Source of the DNA: Pseudomonadota bacterium
GTDB lineage: Bacteria > Pseudomonadota > Alphaproteobacteria > Sphingomonadales > Govanellaceae
Assembly (NCBI GenBank): GCA_003577275.1
Contig: QEVO01000006.1
Coordinates: forward strand, 62,001 to 126,000
DNA length: 64,000 nucleotides
Direction of reading: 5' to 3'
Shown here piece after piece: positions 53,607 through 62,995 of this stretch (its first letter is position 1; every line of letters starts with the position of its first letter). Under the pieces are notes generated by a model, which saw only the letters and a list, made by a program, of their open reading frames with translations, did no database searches and was not told the origin of the DNA. The position numbers and the translations under genes are program-made.

Positions 53607-56600
53607 ATGAGTCATCTCTTGGATCGTTTGAACTTTTTCGCCAAGCGCGAGGTCGGCGCTTTTTCCGACGGACATGGCGTCACCACCGAGGAAGACCGCA
53701 CCTGGGAGGACGGTTATCGCAAGCGTTGGCAGCATGACAAGATCGTCCGCTCCACCCACGGCGCCAACTGCACCGGCTCGTGCTCGTGGAAGATCTATGT
53801 CAAAGGCGGCATCGTCACCTGGGAGACGCAGCAGACGGACTATCCGCGCACCCGCCCCGAGCTGCCCAACCACGAGCCGCGCGGCTGCGGCCGCGGCGCC
53901 AGCTATAGCTGGTATCTCTATTCGGGAAATCGGGTGAAGTATCCGCTGGTGCGCTCGCAATTACTCAAGCTGTGGCGGCAGGCGCGCGTCACCTTGCCGC
54001 CGGTGGCGGCGTGGGCTTCCATCGTCAAGGATCAGAAGAAACGCGACTCTTATACTAAAAAGCGCGGGCTGGGCGGTTTTGTGCGCGCCGACTGGGATGA
54101 GGTGAATGAAATCGTCGCCGCCGCCAACGCCTATACGATTAAGGATCATGGTCCCGACCGTATCATCGCTTTCTCGCCCATTCCGGCGATGTCCATGGTG
54201 TCCTATGCGGCGGGCTCGCGCTATGTCTCGCTGCTGGGCGGCGTGTGCATGTCGTTCTACGATTGGTATTGCGATCTGCCGCCATCGAGCCCCATGACCT
54301 GGGGCGAACAGACCGACGTACCGGAATCCGCTGATTGGTATAACGCCGGGTTCCTTATGCTGTGGGGCTCCAACGTGCCGCAGACCCGCACGCCCGACGC
54401 CCACTTTTATACCGAGGTGCGCTATCGCGGCACCAAGAGCGTGGTGGTCTGCCCCGACTATTCGGAAGCGGCGAAGTTCGCTGATCTGTGGCTCAACCCC
54501 AAGCAAGGCACCGATGCGGCGCTGGCCTTGGCCATGGGCCATGTGATCTTGCGCGAATATCATCTCGACCGTCAGGCCGGCTACTTCGAGCGCTACGCCC
54601 GGCAATACACCGATATGCCGATGCTGGTGCGGTTGGTCAAGCGCGGCAACGATTATGTGCCGGAGCGCCTGCTGCGCGCCGCCGACTTCGAGGGTGCGTT
54701 GGGGGAGAGCAACAACCCCGAATGGAAGACGGTGGCGGTTGACGGCAAGACCGGCGCCATCGTCGCGCCGCAAGGCTCGGTGGGCTTCCGCTGGGGCGAG
54801 CAGGGCAAATGGAACCTGGAAGAAAAGGACGCCGCCGGCAATGAGGTGTCGCTGCGGCTGACCAACATTCTCGACGATGATCATGACGATGTGGTCGATG
54901 TGGCGTTCCCTTACTTCGGCAACCGCGAGCATGATTATTTCGAGGGCACGGATCATCCCGATATCCTGTTGCGCAAGGTGCCGGTCAAGGCGCTGAAATT
55001 GAAGGATGGCGACTCGCTGGTCGCCACCGTGTTCGATCTTTTCGTCGCCAATTACGGGCTTGATCGTGGGCTGGGCGGCGAAAACGTCGCCGCTTCTTAC
55101 GACGATAACGTGCCCTATACGCCGGCCTGGGCGGAGCGCATCACCGGGGTGCCGCGCAATCATATCGTGACGGTGGCGCGGGAATTCGCCTCCAACGCCG
55201 AGAAGACCCATGGCAAATCCATGGTCATCATCGGCGCGGCGATGAACCACTGGTATCACATGGACATGAACTATCGCGGCGTCATCAATCTGTTGGTGAT
55301 GTGCGGCTGCATCGGCCAATCGGGCGGCGGCTGGTCGCATTACGTGGGCCAGGAGAAGCTGCGGCCGCAATCGGGCTGGCTGCCGCTGGCCTTCGGGCTG
55401 GATTGGAGCCGCCCGCCGCGCCAGCAGAACTCCACCTCGTTCTGGTATGCGCATACCGATCAATGGCGGTACGAGACTTTAGAGGCGTCGGAGATTCTGT
55501 CGCCCACTGCGCCGGAAGGGCCGTGGGACGCCGCGATGATTGATTTCAACGTCCGCGCCGAACGCATGGGCTGGCTGCCGTCCGCGCCGCAACTGGAGAC
55601 CAATCCGCTCGATATCGCCAAGGCGGCGGCCAAGGCCGGGCAGGAGCCCAAGGATTATCTGGTCTCGGCGCTTAAATCCGGCGAGGTCAAACTGTCCTGC
55701 CATGATCCCGACAATCCCAAGAACTGGCCGCGCAATATGTTCGTCTGGCGCTCCAATATTCTGGGTTCGTCGGGCAAGGGCCATGAGTATTTCTTAAAGC
55801 ATCTCCTGGGTACCTCGCATGGCGTGCAGGGCAAGGATCTGGGCGGCATGGGGATCGCCAAGCCCAAGGATGTGGTGTGGCATGATGAGGCGCCGGAAGG
55901 AAAACTGGATCTGCTGGTGACCATCGACTTTCGCATGTCCACTACCTGCGTTTATTCCGACATCGTGCTGCCTACCGCGACGTGGTACGAAAAGAACGAT
56001 CTGAATACCTCCGACATGCACCCCTTCATTCATCCCTTGACCGCCGCGGTCGATCCGGTGTGGGGCGCCAAGAGCGATTGGGAAATCTACAAAGGCTTTG
56101 CTAGTAAGTTTTCCGAGATCGCGCCGGAAGTGCTGGGGGTGGAGAAAGATACGGTGTTGACGCCTATCCTCCACGACACGCCGGCGGAAATCGCCCAGGC
56201 GCTGGACGTCAAGGATTGGACAAAAGGCGAGATTGAAGCCATTCCCGGCAAAACCATGCCGCAGATCACCGTGGTCGAGCGCGATTATCCCAATCTTTAT
56301 AAGCGCTTCACCGCCTTGGGCCCGCTGATGACCAAGATCGGCAACGGCGGCAAGGGCATGGCGTGGAATACCGAACACGAGGTAGAGCTTCTAAAAGGCT
56401 TGAACGGCGTGGTCGATGACGAGGGACCGAGCAAGGGCTTGGCTCGCATCGAGACCGATATCGATGCGGCGGAAGTGATCCTCATGCTGGCGCCGGAAAC
56501 CAACGGCGAGGTGGCGGTCAAGGCTTGGGAATCTCTGTCGAAATTCACCGGCCGCGAGCACGCCCATCTGGCGCTGCCGAAGGAAGACGAGAAAATCCGC

Positions 56601-57332
56601 TTCCGCGATGTGGTGGCGCAGCCGCGCAAGATCATTTCCTCGCCCATCTGGTCGGGCCTGGAATCGGAGAAAGTGTGCTATAACGCCGGCTATACCAATG
56701 TGCATGAGCTGATCCCCTGGCGTACGCTGACCGGTCGTCAGCAGCTTTACCAGGATCATCTGTGGATGCGCGCCTTCGGCGAGGCATTGTGCGTCTACCG
56801 TCCGCCCATCGACACCAAGACGGTCAAGCCGATGCTCGATCGCGCCGGCGGTAAGCACGTGGTGTTGAACTTCATCACGCCGCACCAGAAATGGGGCATC
56901 CATTCCACCTATACCGATAACTTGCTGATGCTGACCTTGTCGCGCGGCGGTCCCATCGTGTGGCTGTCGGAAGTTGACGCGGCCAAAGCCGGCATCGTCG
57001 ATAACGATTGGGTGGAAGCCTTCAACGTCAACGGCGCGCTGGTGGCGCGGGCGGTGGTGTCGCAGCGCATGAAGGAAGGCACCATCTTCATGTACCACGC
57101 CCAGGAGAAGATCGTGAACGTGCCGGGATCGGAAATCACCGGCCAACGCGGCGGCATTCACAATTCGGTCACCCGGGCGGTATTGAAGCCCACCCACATG
57201 ATCGGCGGCTATGCCCAGCAGTCCTACGGCTTCAACTACTACGGCACGGTGGGATCGAACCGCGATGAGTTTGTGATTGTGCGCAAGATGAGTGAAGTCG
57301 ACTGGCTGGATCAGCCGGCGGCGGCAGAGTAA
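53607..57332 (+). CDS. narG: Respiratory nitrate reductase alpha subunit
   Basis: Molybdenum bis-MGD subunit that reduces nitrate to nitrite on the cytoplasmic face of the membrane. The 1241-residue chain has the FS0 cluster ligands His51, Cys55, Cys59 and Cys94 (HGANCTGSCSW and RGCGRGASY), the molybdenum aspartate region SFYDWYCDLPPSSPMTWGEQTDVPESADWYN, and the C-terminal cofactor-binding LNFITPHQKWGIHSTYTDNLLML. An amino-terminal twin-arginine remnant (SDGHGVTTEEDRTWEDGYRKRW) is usual for the family. It follows narK by 11 bases and precedes narH, in the conserved narKGHJI order. Confidence 0.98.
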   Translation: MSHLLDRLNFFAKREVGAFSDGHGVTTEEDRTWEDGYRKRWQHDKIVRSTHGANCTGSCSWKIYVKGGIVTWETQQTDYPRTRPELPNHEPRGCGRGASYSWYLYSGNRVKYPLVRSQLLKLWRQARVTLPPVAAWASIVKDQKKRDSYTKKRGLGGFVRADWDEVNEIVAAANAYTIKDHGPDRIIAFSPIPAMSMVSYAAGSRYVSLLGGVCMSFYDWYCDLPPSSPMTWGEQTDVPESADWYNAGFLMLWGSNVPQTRTPDAHFYTEVRYRGTKSVVVCPDYSEAAKFADLWLNPKQGTDAALALAMGHVILREYHLDRQAGYFERYARQYTDMPMLVRLVKRGNDYVPERLLRAADFEGALGESNNPEWKTVAVDGKTGAIVAPQGSVGFRWGEQGKWNLEEKDAAGNEVSLRLTNILDDDHDDVVDVAFPYFGNREHDYFEGTDHPDILLRKVPVKALKLKDGDSLVATVFDLFVANYGLDRGLGGENVAASYDDNVPYTPAWAERITGVPRNHIVTVAREFASNAEKTHGKSMVIIGAAMNHWYHMDMNYRGVINLLVMCGCIGQSGGGWSHYVGQEKLRPQSGWLPLAFGLDWSRPPRQQNSTSFWYAHTDQWRYETLEASEILSPTAPEGPWDAAMIDFNVRAERMGWLPSAPQLETNPLDIAKAAAKAGQEPKDYLVSALKSGEVKLSCHDPDNPKNWPRNMFVWRSNILGSSGKGHEYFLKHLLGTSHGVQGKDLGGMGIAKPKDVVWHDEAPEGKLDLLVTIDFRMSTTCVYSDIVLPTATWYEKNDLNTSDMHPFIHPLTAAVDPVWGAKSDWEIYKGFASKFSEIAPEVLGVEKDTVLTPILHDTPAEIAQALDVKDWTKGEIEAIPGKTMPQITVVERDYPNLYKRFTALGPLMTKIGNGGKGMAWNTEHEVELLKGLNGVVDDEGPSKGLARIETDIDAAEVILMLAPETNGEVAVKAWESLSKFTGREHAHLALPKEDEKIRFRDVVAQPRKIISSPIWSGLESEKVCYNAGYTNVHELIPWRTLTGRQQLYQDHLWMRAFGEALCVYRPPIDTKTVKPMLDRAGGKHVVLNFITPHQKWGIHSTYTDNLLMLTLSRGGPIVWLSEVDAAKAGIVDNDWVEAFNVNGALVARAVVSQRMKEGTIFMYHAQEKIVNVPGSEITGQRGGIHNSVTRAVLKPTHMIGGYAQQSYGFNYYGTVGSNRDEFVIVRKMSEVDWLDQPAAAE

Positions 57333-57344
57333 GGAGAGTAGGTC

Positions 57345-58871
57345 ATGAAAGTTCGCGCCCAAGTCGGCATGGTCTTGAACCTCGATAAATGCATCGGCTG
57401 TCATACCTGCTCGATCACCTGCAAGAACGTGTGGACCAATCGTGAAGGCATGGAGTACGCCTGGTTCAACAACGTCGAATCGAAGCCCGGCGTCGGCTAT
57501 CCCAAAAATTGGGAAAGCCAGAAGCAGTGGAACGGCGGCTGGCTGCGTACCGCCGCCGGCAAGCTTCGTCCCAAGATCGGCGGCAAATTGCAGGTGCTGG
57601 CGAAAATTTTCGCCAACCCTGATCTGCCGCAGATCGACGATTATTACGAGCCCTTCACCTACGATTACGAGCACCTGCAAAAAGCGCCGGAGATGAAGGC
57701 CATGCCGACGGCGCGGCCGCGCTCGCTGATTACCGGCGAACGCATGGAGAAGATCGAGAGCGGACCGAACTGGGAGGAAATCCTCGGCGGTGAATTTTCC
57801 AAGCGCTCCAAGGACTATAACTTCGAAGGGGTCGAGAAGGAAATCTACGGCCAGTTCGAAAACACCTTCATGATGTACCTGCCGCGGCTGTGCGAGCATT
57901 GCTTGAACCCCACTTGCGTCGCCGCTTGTCCCTCGGGCGCCATTTATAAGCGCGCCGAGGACGGCATCGTGCTCATCGACCAGGAGAAGTGCCGGGGCTG
58001 GCGGATGTGCGTTTCCGGCTGTCCCTATAAGAAGATTTATTACAACTGGAACACCGGCAAGTCGGAGAAGTGCGTGTTCTGTTATCCGCGCATCGAATCG
58101 GGGCAGCCGACGGTGTGTTCGGAAACCTGCGTCGGGCGGATCCGCTATCTGGGCGTTCTCCTTTATGACGCCGACCGCATCGAGGCGGCGGCAGCGGTGA
58201 AGGACGAGAAAAATCTTTATGAAGAGCAGTTGGAAATCTTCCTCGATCCCCATGATCCCGAAGTGATCGCGCAAGCGCGCAAGGACGGTGTGCCGGACGC
58301 TTGGCTGGAGGCGGCGAAAAAATCGCCGGTCTACAAGATGGCGTGCGACTGGAAGGTGGCCTTCCCCCTCCATCCCGAATACCGCACCCTGCCCATGGTG
58401 TGGTACGTGCCGCCGTTATCACCCATTCAGCAGGCCATGGAGGCCGGCAAAATCGGCGGCGATGGCGAGATGCCCGATGTGCGCTCGCTGCGCATTCCGG
58501 TGCGTTATCTCGCCAACATGTTGACCGCCGGGGATGAAAAGCCGGTGGTGCAGGCCTTGGAGCGCATGATGGCGATGCGCGCTTATATGCGCAAGAAAAC
58601 CGTGGACGGGGTGACGGATGAGACCGTCGCCAAGCGCGTGGCTTTAAGCGGCCGCCAGATCGAGGACATGTACCACGTAATGGCGATCGCCAACTACGAG
58701 GACCGCTTCGTCATCCCCACCAGCCACCGCGAGGTCAGCGAGGACGCCTATGACGTGCGCGGCGGCTGCGGCTTCTCGTTCGGCAACGGCTGTTCGGATG
58801 GGTCAAGCAAGGCCAATCTCTTTGGCGCGCCCAAGCGGCCGCGCATCAAAACGCCGACGGAGGTGATGTGA
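57345..58871 (+). CDS. narH: Respiratory nitrate reductase beta subunit
   Basis: Iron-sulfur electron-transfer subunit linking NarI to NarG, 508 residues. Four cysteine groups are visible: CIGCHTCSITCKNVW, CEHCLNPTCVAACPSGAIY, CRGWRMCVSGCPYKKIYYNW and KCVFCYPRIESGQPTVCSETC. In the third group tryptophan replaces a cysteine, giving the [3Fe-4S] centre typical of NarH. Its stop overlaps the narJ ATG by one base. Confidence 0.98.
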   Translation: MKVRAQVGMVLNLDKCIGCHTCSITCKNVWTNREGMEYAWFNNVESKPGVGYPKNWESQKQWNGGWLRTAAGKLRPKIGGKLQVLAKIFANPDLPQIDDYYEPFTYDYEHLQKAPEMKAMPTARPRSLITGERMEKIESGPNWEEILGGEFSKRSKDYNFEGVEKEIYGQFENTFMMYLPRLCEHCLNPTCVAACPSGAIYKRAEDGIVLIDQEKCRGWRMCVSGCPYKKIYYNWNTGKSEKCVFCYPRIESGQPTVCSETCVGRIRYLGVLLYDADRIEAAAAVKDEKNLYEEQLEIFLDPHDPEVIAQARKDGVPDAWLEAAKKSPVYKMACDWKVAFPLHPEYRTLPMVWYVPPLSPIQQAMEAGKIGGDGEMPDVRSLRIPVRYLANMLTAGDEKPVVQALERMMAMRAYMRKKTVDGVTDETVAKRVALSGRQIEDMYHVMAIANYEDRFVIPTSHREVSEDAYDVRGGCGFSFGNGCSDGSSKANLFGAPKRPRIKTPTEVM

Positions 58872-59569
58872 TGGCGAAAACCTTCAAGGCGCTCTCCCTG
58901 CTTCTCAGTTATCCGACGGCGGAAATCCAGGCCGCCGCCGGCGATATCGCAGCAGCGATCAACAGCGAAGGTCTGATCCAAGAACCGCTGTCGCGCGGCG
59001 TGCAGGACGTTGCGCAAGAGCTGGCGTCGAGCGATCTTTATGATCTTCAGGAACGCTATATATTACTGTTTGATCGCACCCGTTCGCTGTCCTTGCACCT
59101 CTTTGAACACGTGCATGGCGAAGGTCGCGACCGAGGGCAGGCGCTGGTGGATTTGAAAGCGCTTTACGAACAAAACGGCCTGGAAATCGGGACGAGCGAG
59201 CTGCCGGATTTCCTGCCGCTATTCCTCGAATTTCTATCGATGCTGCCGGAGGCGGAAGCGCGCGACCTGTTGGGTCAGCCGGCGCATATCTTGAATGCAC
59301 TGAAAGACCGCCTGCGGCAGCGCGGCAGCAGCTATGCGGTCTTGTTGGCGGCGCTCCTGTCGCTGGCGAATACGGACAACGCGCAGGCCGGCGATCTTAT
59401 CGAGGTGGGCGATGATAATCCCCACGATTTGGCGGCGCTCGACCGGCAATGGCAGGAGGAGGCCGTCACCTTCGGCCCGCCGACCGAGGGCGCGGGGTGC
59501 CCACGCATGGCGGATATCGTCAAGACCCTGAAGCCGTCGGAGATCGTAGGACAGGGAAGGGAAGGGTAA
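58871..59569 (+). CDS. narJ: Nitrate reductase assembly chaperone
   Basis: Cytoplasmic NarJ/TorD-family chaperone that inserts the molybdenum cofactor and holds NarGH until it docks on NarI. The 232 residues are all helical with the family opening KTFKALSLLLSYPTAEIQAA and the conserved YILLFDRTRSLSLHLFEHVHGEGRDRGQAL. A GTG three bases upstream in frame could also initiate. Translation is coupled to narH, and narI follows with a 3-base gap. Confidence 0.95.
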   Translation: MAKTFKALSLLLSYPTAEIQAAAGDIAAAINSEGLIQEPLSRGVQDVAQELASSDLYDLQERYILLFDRTRSLSLHLFEHVHGEGRDRGQALVDLKALYEQNGLEIGTSELPDFLPLFLEFLSMLPEAEARDLLGQPAHILNALKDRLRQRGSSYAVLLAALLSLANTDNAQAGDLIEVGDDNPHDLAALDRQWQEEAVTFGPPTEGAGCPRMADIVKTLKPSEIVGQGREG

Positions 59570-59572
59570 GTC

Positions 59573-60271
59573 ATGGAAAATTTCTTCAACACCCTGGTTT
59601 TCGGCATCTATCCTTACATCTGCCTGGCCGTGTTGGCGCTCGGGTCCATCTTCCGCTACGAGCGTGAGCCCTATAGCTGGCGTTCCGGCTCCAGCCAGTT
59701 GCTGCGCCGCCGTCAGTTGATGGTGGGCTCCAACCTATTTCACATTGGCGTACTGGTGATCTTCCTCGGCCATCTCGTCGGTCTGTTGACGCCCATTGCG
59801 GTCTATGACTTCTTCGGCATACCCCATGGCGCGAAACAGGTTATGGCGATGGCGGTGGGCGGCGTTGCCGGCGTGCTGGCGTTCATCGGCGCGTCCATGC
59901 TCCTTCATCGCCGGCTGAGCGACTCGCGCATCCGCACAACGTCGAGCTTCGGCGACATTGCCATCCTGGCGCTGTTGTGGTTGCAATTGCTTTTGGGACT
60001 TGGCACCATTACCGTCTCGCTCGATCATCTGGATGGCCATGAGATGGTGAAATTCATGTCCTGGGCGCAAGGTATATTCACGTTCGATGCGGCGGCGGCA
60101 AGCTACATCGCCGAGGTGCATCCCATCTTCAAGCTGCACCTGTTCCTGGGGCTTACCATCTTTCTGGTGTTTCCGTTCACCCGGCTGGTTCACTTCTTGA
60201 GCGCGCCGGTGCGGTATGTGTGGCGCACGGGTTATCAGGTGGTGCGCGCCCGGCCGTCATCGGGCGAGTGA
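59573..60271 (+). CDS. narI: Respiratory nitrate reductase gamma subunit
   Basis: Membrane cytochrome b that oxidises quinol and anchors NarGH. The 232 residues form five helices with heme-ligand histidines: SNLFHIGVLVIFLGHLVGLLTP, and IFKLHLFLGLTIFLVFPFTRLVHFLSAPVRYVWRTGYQVVRAR with both C-terminal ligands. The N-terminal NFFNTLVFGIYPYICLAVLALGSIFRYEREPYSWRSGSSQLL is also canonical. The hemerythrin-like gene follows after 12 bases. Confidence 0.97.
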   Translation: MENFFNTLVFGIYPYICLAVLALGSIFRYEREPYSWRSGSSQLLRRRQLMVGSNLFHIGVLVIFLGHLVGLLTPIAVYDFFGIPHGAKQVMAMAVGGVAGVLAFIGASMLLHRRLSDSRIRTTSSFGDIAILALLWLQLLLGLGTITVSLDHLDGHEMVKFMSWAQGIFTFDAAAASYIAEVHPIFKLHLFLGLTIFLVFPFTRLVHFLSAPVRYVWRTGYQVVRARPSSGE

Positions 60272-60283
60272 GGGGGCGGGCCG

Positions 60284-60835
60284 GTGCGGTATCCTGGCCA
60301 CATCGGACCCATGCCGGCGGCGCTGCTGGGCGAGCCGTTGCAGTTCATTGCCGCCGATCACGAGCGCCAGCGGTTGCTGTGCGTGCTGTTGGACTCGATC
60401 GCCGATGCCGAGGTTGTCCAGGCCAACGCCGTTGCGGATGCCGTGGCCTATATGGGTCATGATATGCAGACCCATATCATCGACGAGGAGGAGGATCTGT
60501 TCCCGCTGTTGCGGCGGCGGGCGCGGCCGAATGATGAAATCGACGAGGCGCTGGGTCGGCTCGCCGCCGACCATGCGACGGATGCGCGCCTGGCCGAGGT
60601 CATCATGCGCGGGCTTCAGGCGTGGCAAGATCATCCCAAGCCGGTGATGAGTACAAGTTTGCGGGAAAACCTGCGCGCCTTCGCCGAAGGTCAGCGCCAG
60701 CATCTGGCGCTGGAAAACGCCATTATTCTGCCCATGGCGCGGCTTCGCTTGACCGCTCCTGATCTTGCCAGTCTGGCGGCGCGCATGGCGGCGCGGCGCG
60801 GTTTGGCGTTAGAGCAAAGGGTCGTCCATGCTTAA
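60284..60835 (+). CDS. Hemerythrin-like HHE-domain protein
   Basis: A 183-residue soluble four-helix protein with the HHE cation-binding pattern: AADHERQRLL, HDMQTHIIDEEEDLFPLL, AADHATDARL, and QRQHLALENAIILPMA. It is likely a di-iron protein sensing or binding O2, NO or iron; relatives such as YtfE/DnrN protect iron-sulfur proteins under nitrosative stress. The start is a GTG at 60284 with GAGGGGG upstream; an ATG at 60311 is an alternative. Its place directly behind narI suggests protection against NO produced by nitrite reduction. It overlaps the carbonic anhydrase gene by 8 bases. Confidence 0.87.
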   Translation: MRYPGHIGPMPAALLGEPLQFIAADHERQRLLCVLLDSIADAEVVQANAVADAVAYMGHDMQTHIIDEEEDLFPLLRRRARPNDEIDEALGRLAADHATDARLAEVIMRGLQAWQDHPKPVMSTSLRENLRAFAEGQRQHLALENAIILPMARLRLTAPDLASLAARMAARRGLALEQRVVHA

Positions 60836-61424
60836 GGATTTATTCGCCCGCAATCTGGAATGGGCGCGCGCTCATGTCGCCGCCGACCCGGAATATTTTC
60901 GCCGGCTGGCGGCGCAGCAGGCGCCGGAATACTTATGGATCGGCTGCGCCGACAGCCGGGTGCCGGCCAACGTCATCACCGGCCTTGACCCTGGCGAGGT
61001 GTTCGTTCATCGCAATGTCGCCAATCTCGTTCATCCGGCTGATATGAATTGTCTGGCCGTGCTGCAGTTCGCCGTCGAGGTGCTCAAAGTGCGCCACATC
61101 ATCGTCTGCGGCCATTACGGTTGCGGCGGCGTGCACGCGGCCATGAGTGGGGAAGGCAACGGGCTTCTCGACCACTGGCTGGAGCCGATCCGCGAACTGG
61201 CGCGTCAGCACGACGGCTCGCTGACGCCGATCCAGGACCAGGGGGTGCGGCTCAACCGGCTGTGCGAGCTTAATGTGGCGGCGCAGGTCCGCCGGGTGGC
61301 GGAAACGCCCATCGTCCGCCAGGCGTGGGCGCGCGGGCACGGTCTGGCCATCCATGGCTGGGTCTATGGCATTAACGACGGCCTGCTGCGCGATCTTGAG
61401 TGCGGCGTCGGCGGCGCTTCATAA
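60828..61424 (+). CDS. Beta-class carbonic anhydrase
   Basis: Zinc enzyme interconverting CO2 and bicarbonate, 198 residues. Zinc and active-site motifs are WIGCADSRVPANVITGLDPGEVFVHRNVANLV (Cys with the Asp-Arg dyad) and HIIVCGHYGCGGVHAAMS (His and Cys). It is cytoplasmic with no signal. It begins inside the hemerythrin-like gene, so the two are coupled. A link to nitrate respiration is not established; pH or bicarbonate supply during denitrification is one possible reason. Confidence 0.95.
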   Translation: MLKDLFARNLEWARAHVAADPEYFRRLAAQQAPEYLWIGCADSRVPANVITGLDPGEVFVHRNVANLVHPADMNCLAVLQFAVEVLKVRHIIVCGHYGCGGVHAAMSGEGNGLLDHWLEPIRELARQHDGSLTPIQDQGVRLNRLCELNVAAQVRRVAETPIVRQAWARGHGLAIHGWVYGINDGLLRDLECGVGGAS

Positions 61425-61480
61425 AATCTGCCAAGCGGTTTAAGATGCTTCCATCCCCTCATCTAAGGGAAGGAGGCTTT

Positions 61481-61903
61481 ATGACCAACTTCACCCCCCT
61501 GCCGGCCTTGATTGGCGGCGTTCTCATCGGCCTTGCGGCCGTTCTTCTTCTCTACCTGAATGGTCGGGTCGCCGGCGTCAGCGGCATCATGGCGGGCGTC
61601 ATGCGCATGGGCGGCGCGGAGCGCTGGTGGCGGTTCGCTTTTGTCGCCGGTCTGGTGCTGGGCGGCGGCCTCTATCTGGCGCTCGGCGGCAATCCGGTCA
61701 TCACCATCGAGGCGGCCAGCGCCTATATCATCCCGGCGGGCCTCCTGGTTGGTTTCGGCACGCGGCTTGGCAATGGCTGCACCAGCGGCCATGGCGTTTG
61801 CGGCGTGGCCAGATTATCGGCGCGATCGCTCATCGCCACCGCCGCCTTCATGGCGACGGCGATAATCACCGTGTTCATCGTCCGCCATATGATCGGAGGG
61901 TAG
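61481..61903 (+). CDS. YeeE/YedE-family half-transporter, first subunit
   Basis: A 140-residue membrane protein with about four helices and the family signature [35 protein letters not shown]. The GNGCTSGHG cysteine is the one that binds sulfur compounds in the thiosulfate-uptake relatives (TsuA-like). The ATG at 61481 has a strong AGGAGG site. The open frame extends upstream to 61400, but that part overlaps the carbonic anhydrase. Paired with a second half 4 bases downstream. Sulfur-compound transport is the family role. Confidence 0.9.
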   Translation: MTNFTPLPALIGGVLIGLAAVLLLYLNGRVAGVSGIMAGVMRMGGAERWWRFAFVAGLVLGGGLYLALGGNPVITIEAASAYIIPAGLLVGFGTRLGNGCTSGHGVCGVARLSARSLIATAAFMATAIITVFIVRHMIGG

Positions 61904-61907
61904 GGCC

Positions 61908-62330
61908 ATGCCGCAGATATTTGCCGCCTTGGCGTCGGGCATCCTGTTTGGCCTCGGGCTTGGCGTCTCCCGCATGATCGATCCCTCGAAGGTGCAGGGT
62001 TTTCTCGATGTCGCCGGCGCCTGGGACGCCACCCTCCTGGTGGTCATGGTCAGCGCGCTGGCGGTCTACGCCGTCGGCTATCGCCTGGTGATGCGGCGGC
62101 CGAAACCGATCCTTGGCGATGTCTTCCATGTGCCGACGCGCCGTGACGTGGACGCCCGCCTGGTTCTTGGCGCGGCGATCTTTGGCATCGGCTGGGGATT
62201 GGCCGGCTTTTGTCCGGGGCCGGCGCTGACGGCGCTGGTGCTGGGCCGTACCGAGGTCTTGTTGTTCGTCGTCGCCATGCTGGTCGGCGCGGCGCTGCAT
62301 GATGTGCTGATCGAGCGCGGCAAGGCCTGA
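61908..62330 (+). CDS. YeeE/YedE-family half-transporter, second subunit (DUF6691-like)
   Basis: A 140-residue membrane protein with about four helices: [52 protein letters not shown] and [48 protein letters not shown]. The GFCPGPA cysteine complements the GNGC motif of the preceding subunit. The two halves together make the usual full-length transporter. Last gene of the co-directional run beginning at narK. Confidence 0.9.
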   Translation: MPQIFAALASGILFGLGLGVSRMIDPSKVQGFLDVAGAWDATLLVVMVSALAVYAVGYRLVMRRPKPILGDVFHVPTRRDVDARLVLGAAIFGIGWGLAGFCPGPALTALVLGRTEVLLFVVAMLVGAALHDVLIERGKA

Positions 62331-62907
62331 TTTTCCCTAGCCTTCCGCTGTTGTAAATAGGTCACATCATAAGCGCTATCCGCTTGATTTCAGATTCCGT
62401 CCCAAGCATGACGGCCGTCATACTATTGACAATCAATGATAGCTAATAACCTTATTTTACTAATTAATTTTGTATTTTTATCTAAACCAAACGCCGCCGG
62501 TTTGATGGAAGGCGTGACTATGAACTAAAATCGTATTCAGTAAAAAAATTACTTTTTATAATCGGTTGTGGGTAATTTTTTTATCTACTCGGCTGCACGC
62601 CGCCTATGCCGTGTGGTTGGGTCGCCAACGATTCGCCATGGTTCACGACAATCAGTGATAGTAATGCTCACTTATGATAATATTGAAACCAGTTTTAAAT
62701 TGGGGGTTGTCCACAGAGTGTTGCGTTCGGGCAACATAATTTTAGAAAAAAAATTCAAAATTACTCAAGCGCAGGCGGTTTTGGGACTTCTTTCTTGACC
62801 ATGAATCAGGCTCGGAACTAGCGTTTAACCAGCCTTGGGAGGGGCAATTCAGCAAAAGCTCGATCCAGGGTGCCCGGGTTTCGGGCATGTCACATCGCCG
62901 GTTGGGT
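62331..62907. other. AT-rich intergenic region
   Basis: About 580 bases with strikingly higher AT content than the flanks, especially 62420-62760, rich in A and T runs. No gene is supported; a 76-codon frame at 62568-62798 lacks a ribosome site and recognisable product. Several weak -10-like sequences (TATAAT-type near 62555 and 62685) may serve the downstream TonB receptor. It may be a landing site for nucleoid proteins or a remnant of transferred DNA. Confidence 0.5.
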
Positions 62908-62975
62908 TCTCGGAGGGCCGCCACCCTCCGAGACTTCAGCCGCAAATGTCCAACGGGAGGAGTGTCCGCTCCTCC
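62908..62975 (+). promoter_or_regulatory. Two tandem hairpins in the leader of a TonB receptor
   Basis: A perfect 10-bp stem (62908-62917 with 62924-62933, 6-base loop) is followed 22 bases later by a 7-bp stem (62956-62962 with 62969-62975, 6-base loop). Neither has a T-run. They lie 20-90 bases before the start codon, placing them in the transcript leader; translational or mRNA-stability control is possible. Confidence 0.6.
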
Positions 62976-62995
62976 ATAAAGAAAGGTTGAGGAAA

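Noticed and set aside
53961-55463. Minus-strand frame of 500 codons opposite narG
   Set aside because: It is antisense to narG, has a composition typical of mirror frames, and has no recognisable domain.
56391-58373. Minus-strand frame of 660 codons opposite narG and narH
   Set aside because: It is a mirror frame of two certain nitrate reductase genes, with no motif or ribosome site.
62568-62798. Plus-strand frame of 76 codons in the AT-rich gap
   Set aside because: There is no ribosome site, no recognisable domain and no codon bias like the neighbours.
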